From Paractinoplanes pyxinae (GTDB lineage Bacteria; Actinomycetota; Actinomycetes; Mycobacteriales; Micromonosporaceae): a DNA stretch of 64,000 bases. Both the position numbers and the translations under genes were made by a program. The stretch lies in NCBI RefSeq assembly GCF_026626335.1, contig NZ_JAPNTZ010000023.1:1-64000 (forward strand). Reading direction: 5' to 3'. Below, in pieces: positions 15,856 to 24,551 of the stretch (the first letter of the stretch is position 1; every line of letters begins with the position of its first letter). The notes below the pieces were generated by a model, which did no database searches, was not told the DNA's origin, and saw only the letters and a program-made list of their open reading frames with translations.

Positions 15856-16017
15856 CGCGTCATGCTCCCACGAGCCGTTCGATTCCCACCGCCATGCCGC
15901 GTGGCCGACAAGCGCGTCGCTCGTCATCGCTCACGTGGTGCATCGCGTCATGTTGTCGCAAGTTGTTCGATGGTTGGCGCTATGCGTGTGGCCGGCGGGC
16001 GCGGCGCTCGTCGTTCA
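15830..16017. repeat. About 88-bp repeat linking two gene ends
   Basis: cgctcgtcatcgctcacgtg begins at 15830 and again at 15918, with a third shorter start (cgctcgtcgttcag) at 16004. The first copy carries the start codon region of the winged-helix gene. The second repeats cgcatcgcgtcatg-like bases outside it. The third runs into the stop codon of the leftward molybdopterin gene (16015-16017). Confidence 0.8.
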
Positions 16018-18237
16018 GACCTTGGTCTGCTGCTGGCTGGGTGTCGCTCCTTGCGGGGCGTTCGGCACTTCGTCGCGTCGCGCGAGCGGTTTGATCTCGA
16101 CCGGGATGCCGTTGAGCACGCTGTTGCCGGAGAGCGGGTCGATCACCGACTCGTCGGTCAGCACGTTCGAATTGACGCCGGGGTGGGCCGCGGCCACGGT
16201 CTGCCGGGTGCCGGGCACGTCGTGGCCCCACCCATGCGGCAGGCTGACCACGCCCGGCATCACCGCGTAGGTGACCTCGACGCGAGCGCTGATCGTGCCG
16301 ACCCGCGAAGTGACCTGGGCGTCATCGCCGTCGACGAGGTCGAGCCGGGCCGCGTCGGCCGGGTTCAGCTGCAGCGTGCAACGGTCGCGGCCTTTCACGA
16401 GGGCCGGCACGTTGTGCATCCAGCTGTTGTTCGACCGCAGATGACGGCGGCCGATCAACACCAGGCTGTCGGGTTCCCGGTTCAGTGCGGCGCGTAGCCG
16501 CTCGACATCCGCCGCCAGCGGGGCCGGGCAGAGCTCGACCTTGCCGCTCGGCGTGCGCAGCACCTCGGGCAGGCGCGGCTCCAACGGGCCGAGGTCGATG
16601 CCGTGCGGATTGTCGATGAGCTGCTGCAACGTCAGTCCGTACGGTCCGGCCCGCAACGCCGCATCCAGCAAGCCTTCCGGGTCGGCGGTCGTCCCATGGC
16701 CTGACCCTCCGTGAGTTGTCGCTTGATGGGCCTCTGCATGATCCGCGGTTGACCGGTCGGCCGTCGACCGCCCTGCGGCCAGCTGGCGACCAGAAACGAT
16801 CGCCTCGAGGCGGGCCAGGATGTCGCACTCGTCCATCGAGCCGGGCAGCAGCGGCAGCACCGGCGGGCTGTAGGCGGCGAAGTTGCGGACGGCCAGGCCG
16901 AGGAACGAGAAGTCGTAATGCCCTTTGCGTACGGCGTCGGGTGGTGGCAGGACGACGTCGGCGTGCCGGGTCGTCTCGTTCAAGTAGGGGTCGACGCTCA
17001 CCATGAACGACAGCCCCGCCAGGGCCCGGTCGAGTCGTGCACTGTTCGGCGTGGACAACACCGGATTGCCGGCGACGGTGATGAGTGCACGAACCTGCTC
17101 GTTTCCCGGCGTTTCGATCTCGTCGGCGAGCGTGGCGACCGGAAGCTCACCCTTGACCTCGGGCAGCCCGCGCACCCGGCTGTGCCAGCGCCCGGTGCGG
17201 AAGCCCTTGCCGCTGCCCGAACCGCGTCGCACGTGCGGGGCGAGCGGGAACATGACACCGCCGGGCCGGTCGAGGTTGCCGGTGAGCGCGTTCACGACAT
17301 CGACCAGCCAACTGGTGAGCGTTCCGAACTCGACCGTGCAGGTTCCGATCCGTCCGTACACCGCCGCGCGTGGCGATGCGGCCAGCTCGTGCGCAAGCGA
17401 ACGGATTCGCTCAGCCGGCACGCCGGTCACCTGGCTGACCACTTCCGGAGCGAAGCCGGCGGCCAGCTCGCCGACGGCGGCCACCCCCTCGACGTACGGC
17501 GAAGGGTTGGTCAGATTGTCGGCGAACAGCGTGTGGACAATGCCGAACAGTAAGAAGGCGTCCGTTCCGGGCCGAATGAACAGATGCTCGTTCGCGTGCG
17601 CGGCCGTGCGCGTTTTGCGCGGGTCGACGACGATGAACCGGCCGCCCCGCTCCTGGATCGCCTTGAGCCGACCCGGGAAATCGGCCGCCGTGGCCAGGCT
17701 GCCGTTCGACTCCCACGGGTTGGCCCCGAGCATCAGCAGCAGGTCGGTACGGTCCAGGTCCGGGACGGGGATCGCCAGCGGGCTGCCGAACATGTACCCG
17801 CACGACACATGCTTGGGCATCTGATCGACAGTGCTCGCCGAGAACACGTTCCGGGTGCCGAGCGCCTTGACCAGCGGACTCAGGTAAAGCCCGCCGGCCA
17901 TCGTGTGCACGTTCGGATTGCCCAGATAGATGGCAGTGGCGTGCGGCCCGTACGTCTCGATCACGGGCCGCAACCCCGCCGCGACCACCTCGAAGGCCTC
18001 GTCCCAGTCCACCTCGACGTGCTCACCGCCGCGCCGCACCAGCGGCCGCCGCAACCGATCGGGGTCGTCCGTGACCTGCCCGAACGTGGCGCCCTTGGGA
18101 CACACGAACCCATGGCTGAACACGTGCTCCCGGTCGCCGCGGGCCGCAACCACCCGCCCGTCCTCGATGGTCAGCTCGAGACCGCAGGCGGCCTCACAGA
18201 ACGGACACGTCCGGTACGCGGTGCGCAACTCACCCAC
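16015..18237 (-). CDS. Molybdopterin-dependent oxidoreductase, Fe4S4-containing
   Basis: About 740 aa from GTG 18237. The N-terminus CPFCEAACG plus later FVCPKG supplies the four cysteines of the [4Fe-4S] site. MLGANPWESNGS and PRKTRTAAHANEHLFIRPGTDAF are molybdopterin-guanine-dinucleotide contacts. The C-terminal domain (NNSWMHN, HGWGHDVPGTRQ) closes the cofactor, as in FdhF/NasC-type enzymes. The Mo ligand may be the Cys in PKHVSCGYMFG, but I am not certain. Residues about 480-515 hold a His/Thr/Ala/Asp insertion with two RSTAD repeats that looks foreign to the family. It is a soluble-looking single gene with no partner subunits nearby; the substrate is not assignable. Confidence 0.88.
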   Translation of the reverse strand: MGELRTAYRTCPFCEAACGLELTIEDGRVVAARGDREHVFSHGFVCPKGATFGQVTDDPDRLRRPLVRRGGEHVEVDWDEAFEVVAAGLRPVIETYGPHATAIYLGNPNVHTMAGGLYLSPLVKALGTRNVFSASTVDQMPKHVSCGYMFGSPLAIPVPDLDRTDLLLMLGANPWESNGSLATAADFPGRLKAIQERGGRFIVVDPRKTRTAAHANEHLFIRPGTDAFLLFGIVHTLFADNLTNPSPYVEGVAAVGELAAGFAPEVVSQVTGVPAERIRSLAHELAASPRAAVYGRIGTCTVEFGTLTSWLVDVVNALTGNLDRPGGVMFPLAPHVRRGSGSGKGFRTGRWHSRVRGLPEVKGELPVATLADEIETPGNEQVRALITVAGNPVLSTPNSARLDRALAGLSFMVSVDPYLNETTRHADVVLPPPDAVRKGHYDFSFLGLAVRNFAAYSPPVLPLLPGSMDECDILARLEAIVSGRQLAAGRSTADRSTADHAEAHQATTHGGSGHGTTADPEGLLDAALRAGPYGLTLQQLIDNPHGIDLGPLEPRLPEVLRTPSGKVELCPAPLAADVERLRAALNREPDSLVLIGRRHLRSNNSWMHNVPALVKGRDRCTLQLNPADAARLDLVDGDDAQVTSRVGTISARVEVTYAVMPGVVSLPHGWGHDVPGTRQTVAAAHPGVNSNVLTDESVIDPLSGNSVLNGIPVEIKPLARRDEVPNAPQGATPSQQQTKV

Positions 18238-18344
18238 GACGTCACCAACCTCTCCAGGCGGGTTACTCGCGAGTATCCTGCCACGCCCATCCGTCGCAGG
18301 AAACCGTTCACTTATGGCCGCGGCGCACACAAACGGCCAACAAC

Positions 18345-18488
18345 TGCGCGTTTGCTGCACGAGGTCGTTCGTTTGCGGGCGTGCTGTGTCGGGACGGCCG
18401 ACGGGTGCGCGTTTGATGCACGAGGTCGTTCATCTGTCCGCGTGCTGTGGCGGAGCGGCCGACGGATGCGCGTTTGGCGCGGGCGTGG
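18345..18488. repeat. 61-bp tandem repeat, 2.4 copies
   Basis: Units at 18345-18405 and 18406-18466, then a partial one to about 18488. Each begins tgcgcgtttg, contains tgcacgaggtcgttc and ends cggccgacgg. The gap 18238-18602 holds no gene I can support. Confidence 0.9.
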
Positions 18489-18564
18489 TCAGTAAATGTC
18501 CGTCGAATGCTCGGTCCGTGCGCTCAAGCGGTCTGCGGGGACGGTCAATGTAGGGCGCGGCTGA

Positions 18565-18594
18565 CGCAGGGAGCGGTCGGCAGGACTCCCTGCG
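18565..18594 (-). terminator. Terminator hairpin after the SDR gene
   Basis: Perfect 8-bp stem cgcaggga (18565-18572) / tccctgcg (18587-18594), 14-nt loop, 9 bp beyond the SDR stop codon on the minus strand. Confidence 0.65.
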
Positions 18595-18602
18595 CATGGG
18601 GC

Positions 18603-19337
18603 TTACTTGCGAAGGCGCAGGCCCTGCATGCCGCCGTCGACGGCGAGCGCGACGCCGGTGGTGGCTGAGGCGTCGGGGCCGGCCAGGTAGGCGATGGCGT
18701 CGGCCACCTCGTCGGCGGTTATCAGGCGGCCGGTGGGCTGGCGGGCCTCCAAGGCGGCTCGTTCGGCGGCCGGATCGTCGGCCTTGCCGAGCAGCCGGCC
18801 GATCCATGGGGTGTCGGCCGTACCGGGATTGACGCAGTTGACCCGGATGCCCTCGGACAAGTGGTCGGCCGCCATGGCCAGGGTCAGCGACTGCACCGCG
18901 CCCTTCGTCGCGCTGTAGAGGGCCCGGCTTGGCAGACCGGCGGTGGCCGCGACCGAGCAGGTGTTGACGATCGCCGCATGCGACGACTGGCGCAGGTGGG
19001 GAAGCGCGGCCCGGCTGACTCGGACCATGCCCTGCACGTTGACGTCGAAGACGCGCGCCCACTCGGCGTCGTCGTTGTCCTCGACCGTGCCCTGCGCGCC
19101 GATGCCGGCGTTGTTGACCACCACGTCGAGGCCGCCGAACTGCTCGGCCGCCGCGGCGACGGCGGCTCGGACGGAAGCGTCGTCGGTGACGTCGCAGCGC
19201 AGGCCGACCAGGGGCGACGGCACCTCGGTGGTCAGGTCGAGCGTCGCGACCCGCCAGCCGCGCCGGGCCAGCAGGGTGGCGGTGGCCAGGCCGATGCCCG
19301 ACGCGCCGCCGGTGACGATCGCGCGCAGCCCGGTCAT
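18603..19337 (-). CDS. SDR-family oxidoreductase (sugar-acid dehydrogenase)
   Basis: 244 aa, full-length classical SDR. TGGASGIG cofactor motif at 9-16, NNAG, catalytic Ser of NTCSVAAT, and YSATK supplying Tyr and Lys. Asp rather than Arg at the end of strand 2 (VATLDLTT) suggests NAD(H). It lies downstream of an FAH hydrolase and a lactonase and faces an IlvD dehydratase. By analogy with the non-phosphorylative L-fucose and L-rhamnose routes, it would oxidise a 2-keto-3-deoxy sugar acid to the 2,4-diketo acid. The exact sugar is inferred, not shown. Confidence 0.88.
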   Translation of the reverse strand: MTGLRAIVTGGASGIGLATATLLARRGWRVATLDLTTEVPSPLVGLRCDVTDDASVRAAVAAAAEQFGGLDVVVNNAGIGAQGTVEDNDDAEWARVFDVNVQGMVRVSRAALPHLRQSSHAAIVNTCSVAATAGLPSRALYSATKGAVQSLTLAMAADHLSEGIRVNCVNPGTADTPWIGRLLGKADDPAAERAALEARQPTGRLITADEVADAIAYLAGPDASATTGVALAVDGGMQGLRLRK

Positions 19338-19410
19338 CGCGGCCCTGCTTCTTGCCGGCCGGTGGCCGTCGAGCCGGCGGGCCGAGGGACGGCGTCGAGT
19401 GCGGGAATGG

Positions 19411-20271
19411 TCATCGGGGCGCCACCACCTGCTGGCGGGCGCTGCCCAGGTGTTCTATGCCGAGCGTCATGACGTCGCCGGGCTTCAGGTAGGTCGGGGG
19501 CTTCATGCCCAGGCCGACGCCGGGCGGCGTGCCTGTGTTGATCAGGTCGCCGGGCTCCAGCACCAGGAACTGGCTCAGGTAGTGGACGATGAAGTACGCG
19601 TCGAAGATCATCGTGCGGGTGTTGCCGGTCTGGCGGCGCTCGCCGTTGATGTCGAGCCACATGTCCAGGTTGTTGACGTTGGGGATCTCGTCGGGGGTGA
19701 CCAGCCAGGGGCCGGCTGGATTGAACGTTTCGGCCGACTTTCCCTTCGTCCATTGTCCGCCGCGCTCACTTTGGAATGCACGTTCGCTCACATCATTGAC
19801 CAGCACATAGCCGGCGATGGCGTCGCGCGCCTGCTCGACGTTGTCCAGATACGACGTCCGGCGGCCGATGACGATGCCCAGTTCGACCTCCCAGTCGGTT
19901 TTGGTCGAACCGCGCGGGATGCGCACGTCGTCGTTCGGGCCGATGAGCGTGTTGGGCGACTTCGTGAACAGGATCGGCTCGGCCGGCGGCTTCTGACCGG
20001 TCTCGGCCGCGTGGTCGCTGTAGTTGAGCCCGATGCACAGGATCTGGTGCGGCCGGGCGATCGGGGCGCCGATCCGCTGGTCGCCCAGCGGCTGCGTCTG
20101 CCCGGCGGCCAGGCGCTCGGCCACCGGGCCGGCGATCCGCTCGACGCCGCCGGAACCGAAGAACGCCTCGTCGAAGTCGGGCACCAGGTCGGACACGTCG
20201 ACGTAGGCGCCGTCGCCGGCGCGGACGGCGGGCTTCTCGGCGCCTACGGCACCGATGCGCAGGAGTTGCAC
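19411..20271 (-). CDS. Fumarylacetoacetate hydrolase family protein (diketo-deoxy sugar-acid hydrolase)
   Basis: 286 aa. Contains GLNYSDHAAE, the metal-binding DWEVELGIVIG and NDVSERAFQ, the FAH-fold active-site strings, and the substrate loop TMIFDAYFIVHYLSQF. The overall sequence is of the 2,4-diketo-3-deoxy-L-fuconate/rhamnonate hydrolase type, which splits the diketo acid into pyruvate plus lactate or glycolate. A close alternative is ureidoglycolate lyase, but the lactonase, SDR and dehydratase beside it favour the sugar route. Same strand as the lactonase 16 bp upstream. Confidence 0.88.
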   Translation of the reverse strand: MQLLRIGAVGAEKPAVRAGDGAYVDVSDLVPDFDEAFFGSGGVERIAGPVAERLAAGQTQPLGDQRIGAPIARPHQILCIGLNYSDHAAETGQKPPAEPILFTKSPNTLIGPNDDVRIPRGSTKTDWEVELGIVIGRRTSYLDNVEQARDAIAGYVLVNDVSERAFQSERGGQWTKGKSAETFNPAGPWLVTPDEIPNVNNLDMWLDINGERRQTGNTRTMIFDAYFIVHYLSQFLVLEPGDLINTGTPPGVGLGMKPPTYLKPGDVMTLGIEHLGSARQQVVAPR

Positions 20272-20287
20272 GGGGTGTGCTCCGATC

Positions 20288-21145
20288 TCAGGGTTTCCAG
20301 TACGGCGTACGCAGGCCGGTGACGCCGACGGCAGCGGTGAACAGACGCCCCGAAGCCGGCTGCCGCGTCAGTTCGGTGGGTGACAGGCCCTCGGTCGCGG
20401 TGGTGATGACCAGGATGCCGAGGTTCGGCCCGGCGAAAGCGCAGCTGGTCGGGTGCGGCACGTCCACGTCGACCAGGGCCAGCAGCTCGCCCGACGGCGT
20501 ACGGCATTCGATCCGCCCCAGCCCGTGGTTGGCGATCCACAGATTGCCGATCGCGTCCACGCACAATCCGTCGGGCAGCCCGTCGGTGATCCGGAACAAC
20601 TCCCGCCGCTCGCCGTCCGGGTAGTCACGCCCGTAGATCACGCCCGGGACCGAGTCGACGCTGTACAGCGTGCCGCCGTCCGGGCTCCAGGCCAGCCCGT
20701 TGGACAGGGTCAGGTCGTCGTCGAGCACGGTCACCGCGTCGCCGTCGAGCCGGACGAGCGTCTGGGTGCCCTTCGAGTCGTCGAGCGCCATGCCACCGAC
20801 CAGGAACCGCCCCTGCGGGTCGACACCCCCGTCGTTCAGGCGACTCCCGCTTCGACTGAGGTCCGCGATGGGCGTACGGACGCCGTCGGGGTCGATTTTC
20901 ACGACCTCACCCCGCTGGGCCACCAGCAGCTCGCCGGCCTCCGACACGGCCACCACGCAGGCCACATCGTCGAACTCCCAGGTGCCGGTGACGGTGATCC
21001 GGCCCGGCTCGACCGAGCCGGCGTGCACCGTGCCGCCCTGGATGTCGACCCAGAGCAGGCGATCGCGGTCGGCGTCCCAGATCGGTCCCTCACCCAGCGT
21101 GTACGCCTCCGCGCCAGCCGGCCGGGCGACAAAGCGCGCAGTCAT
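20288..21145 (-). CDS. SMP-30/gluconolactonase family lactonase
   Basis: 285 aa six-bladed-propeller protein: EGPIWDADRDRLLWVDIQ at the N-terminus with the metal-ligand Glu, NDGGVDPQGRFLVGGM, SNGLAWSPDGGTLYSVDS and DGLCVDAIGNLWIA are the repeating family strings with metal Asn/Asp residues. It should open the sugar lactone made by an aldose dehydrogenase, giving the acid used by the divergent dehydratase. First gene of the leftward lactonase-hydrolase-SDR set; 77 bp separates it from the dehydratase start. Confidence 0.9.
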   Translation of the reverse strand: MTARFVARPAGAEAYTLGEGPIWDADRDRLLWVDIQGGTVHAGSVEPGRITVTGTWEFDDVACVVAVSEAGELLVAQRGEVVKIDPDGVRTPIADLSRSGSRLNDGGVDPQGRFLVGGMALDDSKGTQTLVRLDGDAVTVLDDDLTLSNGLAWSPDGGTLYSVDSVPGVIYGRDYPDGERRELFRITDGLPDGLCVDAIGNLWIANHGLGRIECRTPSGELLALVDVDVPHPTSCAFAGPNLGILVITTATEGLSPTELTRQPASGRLFTAAVGVTGLRTPYWKP

Positions 21146-21222
21146 GTTCCGGATCGTAGGCGCAACTTCCGGTCAGATGAAGGATCTTCCCGTCGGGACC
21201 GGCGCGGCGTTACGGTCAGATC

Positions 21223-22941
21223 ATGTCTGATCGGCGCAGCGCACAGTGGTACGGCGGCGACGACCGGAACAGCTACATCCATAGAGCCTGGATGCGGCGG
21301 GGGCTGCCGGCCGACGCGTTCGACGGCGAACGCGCACATATCGCCATCGCCAACACGGCGTCCGATCTGACGCCGTGCAATGCTCACTTGAACGAAGTTG
21401 CGCGAAGTGTCGCCGACGGCATCCATCGGGCCGGCGGCATCGCGCTCAACCTGCCGGTCGTGTCGCTGGGCGAGACGCAGGTCAAGCCGACGGCCATGCT
21501 GTGGCGCAACATGGCCGCGATGGCCATCGAAGAGATGCTGCGCGCGAACCCGATCGACGGCGTGGTGCTGCTCGGCGGCTGCGACAAGACCATTCCGGCC
21601 CTGCTCATGGCGGCGGCGTCGGTCGACCTGCCGGCCGTCGTGGTGCCGGGCGGCCCGATGTTGACCGGCACCTTCCGGGGCGTTCCGCTTGGTTGCGGTA
21701 CGGACGTGTGGAAGCTGTCGGAAGAGGTGCGCGCGGGCACGCTGAGCGCCGCCGAGTTCCAGCGCTCCGAGTCGTCGATGATCCGCAGCCGGGGTCACTG
21801 CAACACCATGGGCACCGCCTCGACCATGGGCCTGCTGGCCGAGGTGCTGGGCATGACGCTGCCCGGCATCGCCGGTACGCCTGCCCCCGACAGCCGCCTG
21901 CTCGAGGCCGCGCACGCCACCGGAGTGCTGGCGGTCGACCTGGTCGACCAGGAGCGCCGGCCGAGCGCGGTCATGACCCGCGCGTCCTTCCACAACGCGA
22001 TCGTGGCCCTGGCCGCCCTCGGCGGTTCGACGAACGCTGTTGTTCATTTGCTGGCGATTGCCGGCCGTTTGGGCGTCGAACTGACACAGGACGACTTCGA
22101 CCGCATCGGCGCCGGCGTCCCGTTGCTGGTCGACCTGCAACCGGCCGGCCGCTTCCTGATGGACGACCTCTATCGCGCCGGGGGCCTGCACGCCGTACTG
22201 GCCGAAGTTCAAGATCTGCTCGACCCGTCGGCCATAACGGTGATCGGCGAGCCCCTGGTGTCGGCGCTGGGAACGGCCCAGGTGTACGACCGTGAGGTGA
22301 TCCGCGCCCGGCAGGACCCGCTGCAGATGGAGGCCGGAATTGCCGTCCTGTACGGGAACCTGGCCCCCGACGGTGCGCTGGTCAAACCGGCCGCCGCCAC
22401 CCCGGCGCTGCTGCAGCACCGAGGCCCCGCCGTCGTGTTCGACTCGGTGGAAGACCTGCACGCCCGGCTGGACGACCCGGAGCTGCCGGTCACCGCCGAC
22501 TCGGTCCTGGTTCTGCGCGGTTGCGGTCCCAAGGGCTATCCCGGCATGCCCGAGGTTTCCAACATGCCGCTGCCGGCGAAACTGCTGGCCGAGGGCGTAC
22601 GCGACATGGTGCGCATTTGTGACGGTCGGATGAGCGGCACTGCGTACGGGACTGTGGTGCTGCACGTGGCGCCGGAAGCCGCCGCCGGTGGCCCCCTGGC
22701 CAAGGTGCGTACGGGCGACATGATCGTGCTCGACCTGGAGAACCGCCGCCTGGATGTGGACGTGCCCGCCGAGGAGTGGGCCGCCCGCGAGCCGTCGGCC
22801 GAGGCCGCGAAGGCCTACGCCGCCCCGACGCGCGGCTGGGAGAAGCTGTACGTCGACACGGTCAACCAGGCCAACACCGGCGCCGACCTGGACTTCCTGC
22901 TCGGCTCCAGCGGCGACCAGGTAGCCCGCGAGTCACACTGA
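21223..22941 (+). CDS. IlvD/Edd-family sugar-acid dehydratase
   Basis: 572 aa. Three conserved cysteine strings, SDLTPCN, LGGCDKT and RSRGHCNTMGTAS, supply the Fe-S cluster, and the C-terminal GYPGMPEVSN, DGRMSGTAYG and H-V-A-P complete the family pattern. Length and the short Tyr/Trp-rich start (SAQWYGGDDRNSYIHRAWM) resemble L-arabinonate/D-xylonate-type dehydratases rather than dihydroxy-acid dehydratase. Role: removal of water from an aldonate to give the 2-keto-3-deoxy acid. The bases around the start (cggtcagatcatgtctga) contain a tcaga/tctga dyad, and cggtcagat recurs 43 bp upstream, so a shared operator is possible. Confidence 0.9.
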   Translation: MSDRRSAQWYGGDDRNSYIHRAWMRRGLPADAFDGERAHIAIANTASDLTPCNAHLNEVARSVADGIHRAGGIALNLPVVSLGETQVKPTAMLWRNMAAMAIEEMLRANPIDGVVLLGGCDKTIPALLMAAASVDLPAVVVPGGPMLTGTFRGVPLGCGTDVWKLSEEVRAGTLSAAEFQRSESSMIRSRGHCNTMGTASTMGLLAEVLGMTLPGIAGTPAPDSRLLEAAHATGVLAVDLVDQERRPSAVMTRASFHNAIVALAALGGSTNAVVHLLAIAGRLGVELTQDDFDRIGAGVPLLVDLQPAGRFLMDDLYRAGGLHAVLAEVQDLLDPSAITVIGEPLVSALGTAQVYDREVIRARQDPLQMEAGIAVLYGNLAPDGALVKPAAATPALLQHRGPAVVFDSVEDLHARLDDPELPVTADSVLVLRGCGPKGYPGMPEVSNMPLPAKLLAEGVRDMVRICDGRMSGTAYGTVVLHVAPEAAAGGPLAKVRTGDMIVLDLENRRLDVDVPAEEWAAREPSAEAAKAYAAPTRGWEKLYVDTVNQANTGADLDFLLGSSGDQVARESH

Positions 22942-23064
22942 TCAGCCGCCGGCCGGGCCGCCCGCCATGATCTCGGCGAACGCGGCCACGGCCAGGCCGA
23001 GGAGCGAGCCGGCGGCGAGGGCGATCACGGTCTTGGGCCGGAGCGGTCGCGGCATGGTCTTCAT
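22942..23064 (-). CDS. Possible small single-span membrane protein
   Basis: 40 aa from ATG 23064 (MKTMPRPLRPK). It has a basic N-terminus, one hydrophobic helix (about 12-31) and a short Gly-Pro tail. It starts directly after the convergent dehydratase stop. There is no family resemblance. The basic-then-hydrophobic layout is the main support, so treat as tentative. Confidence 0.4.
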   Translation of the reverse strand: MKTMPRPLRPKTVIALAAGSLLGLAVAAFAEIMAGGPAGG

Positions 23065-23145
23065 GCGTGCCACTGTGCGCGCCGGCGGGCGGGTGGGAAA
23101 GGTGCGATCGGATGATCGGCGCATCGGTCAGGATGATCGGCTGAG

Positions 23146-24384
23146 TCAGTCCGATTGGCGGTCGTACTTGTCGAACGGGACCGTCCAGTCGCCGAGGCCG
23201 TTCCAGATCGGCAGCTCGCGTGGGGTGTTCTTGACGTCGACGATGTCGCCGACCAGGAAATTGTTGTAGACCCACTTGGCGTCGGCCGTGCTCAGATTGA
23301 TGCAGCCGTGCGAGAGGTTGGCCCGGCCGAGCGAACGGTTCCACGGCGCGGCGTGCAGATACTCACCCGAGTAGCTGATCCGCGTACAGAATTCGATGTT
23401 TTCGGTGACGTAGTAGTTCGGGTCTTTCGGGTCGGTGATGCCGTAGCTGGCGGAGCTCATCGTGTGCTTGCGCTTCTTGCCCAGGACGACGTGCGGGCCG
23501 CCGGCCGTCCAATAGCTGATGCGCTCGCCGTTCGCGCCGGTTGTGCCCCCGCCTTTACCCAGGCTCGATTTCATCGTACGAACCAATTTGCCGTCGATGT
23601 AGACCTTGGTCATGTGCGTCCGGTTGTCGCTGATCGCGATAAGTTGCCGGCCGATGCGGAAGTTCGTCGACGCGTTCTTCGCCCCGTACGTCGTCTTGCC
23701 GAGTTTGACGCCGAACATGTTCACTTTGACGTCGATCTTCGTGCCGGCCGCCCAGTATTTCGCCGGGCGCCAATGCACCGTACGGTCGTCGCGCCAATAG
23801 AACTTGCCGGGCACCGACGGCGAAGTCTTGACCTCGATGGCCTTTTCGGCGGCATTCTTGTTCACCGCGCGGCTGAATCGGACGATGACCGGCTGCCCGG
23901 CGCCATAGGTGCGGCCCTCTTTGAGGGCGAGCATGGCGTTGGCTTGGAAGGTGACCGTGGCCGTCTTCTCCGGCTTGAGCGTGGAGAAGGTGGTGTTGTG
24001 GGTGGTTTTGGCACCCGCGCCATCGGTGGCCGTGACGGTCACCTTGTACGTCTTGCCGTACGCGAGATCGCCGGTCGACCGCCAGCTGCCGTCGTCCTGC
24101 AGCGCGCCCTCGATCTTGGTCTTCCCGGCGGCGAGGACGACCGACTCGACCTTGCCGTCGGCCGCGCTGACCACGACCGGCTTGGTCGGCAGCACCCCGG
24201 AGCTGGCCTTCGCCGGGGTCACCGTCACCCGGACGGGCGGGACGACTGCCTCCGCCACCTCAGCCGCCGAGCCGACCCAGGAGGCGGCCCCGCCGTCGCT
24301 CTTGCCGGCCGAGGAACACCCGGCCACCGTGGCGGCCGCGGCCGCACCGACGGCACCGAAGATCACCTTGCGTCGCTGAATCAT
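23146..24384 (-). CDS. L,D-transpeptidase lipoprotein (LdtMt2-type)
   Basis: 412 aa. N-terminus MIQRRKVIFG, hydrophobic stretch and lipobox VAGC (Cys23) mark a lipoprotein. Two Ig-like bacterial domains (about 50-250) precede the YkuD catalytic domain. Its active-site motif LSHGCINLS is intact, with GGGTTGANGERI and HTMSSASYGI before it, as in mycobacterial LdtMt2. The enzyme forms 3-3 cross-links between diaminopimelate residues of peptidoglycan outside the membrane. It is monocistronic as far as visible. Confidence 0.93.
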   Translation of the reverse strand: MIQRRKVIFGAVGAAAAATVAGCSSAGKSDGGAASWVGSAAEVAEAVVPPVRVTVTPAKASSGVLPTKPVVVSAADGKVESVVLAAGKTKIEGALQDDGSWRSTGDLAYGKTYKVTVTATDGAGAKTTHNTTFSTLKPEKTATVTFQANAMLALKEGRTYGAGQPVIVRFSRAVNKNAAEKAIEVKTSPSVPGKFYWRDDRTVHWRPAKYWAAGTKIDVKVNMFGVKLGKTTYGAKNASTNFRIGRQLIAISDNRTHMTKVYIDGKLVRTMKSSLGKGGGTTGANGERISYWTAGGPHVVLGKKRKHTMSSASYGITDPKDPNYYVTENIEFCTRISYSGEYLHAAPWNRSLGRANLSHGCINLSTADAKWVYNNFLVGDIVDVKNTPRELPIWNGLGDWTVPFDKYDRQSD

Positions 24385-24551
24385 GACTCTCGCATTCGGG
24401 GGATGCCAACCGGCGCCGTCCTGGCCCGATAACTAAGACGCGAGCCGGCCGTGAAACGTTGCCCCGGTTCCGGAGGGAGATCATGGTGACAGATTTGAAT
24501 CCCGCCCGATACCCCGTCCCGGCGGTAAATCGATGGTGATGCTGGTCATTC

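Noticed and set aside
21142..22665. 507-codon minus-strand frame opposite the IlvD dehydratase
   Set aside because: Low-complexity composition (His/Arg/Gln/Gly) and no ribosome site; the plus strand encodes an intact enzyme.
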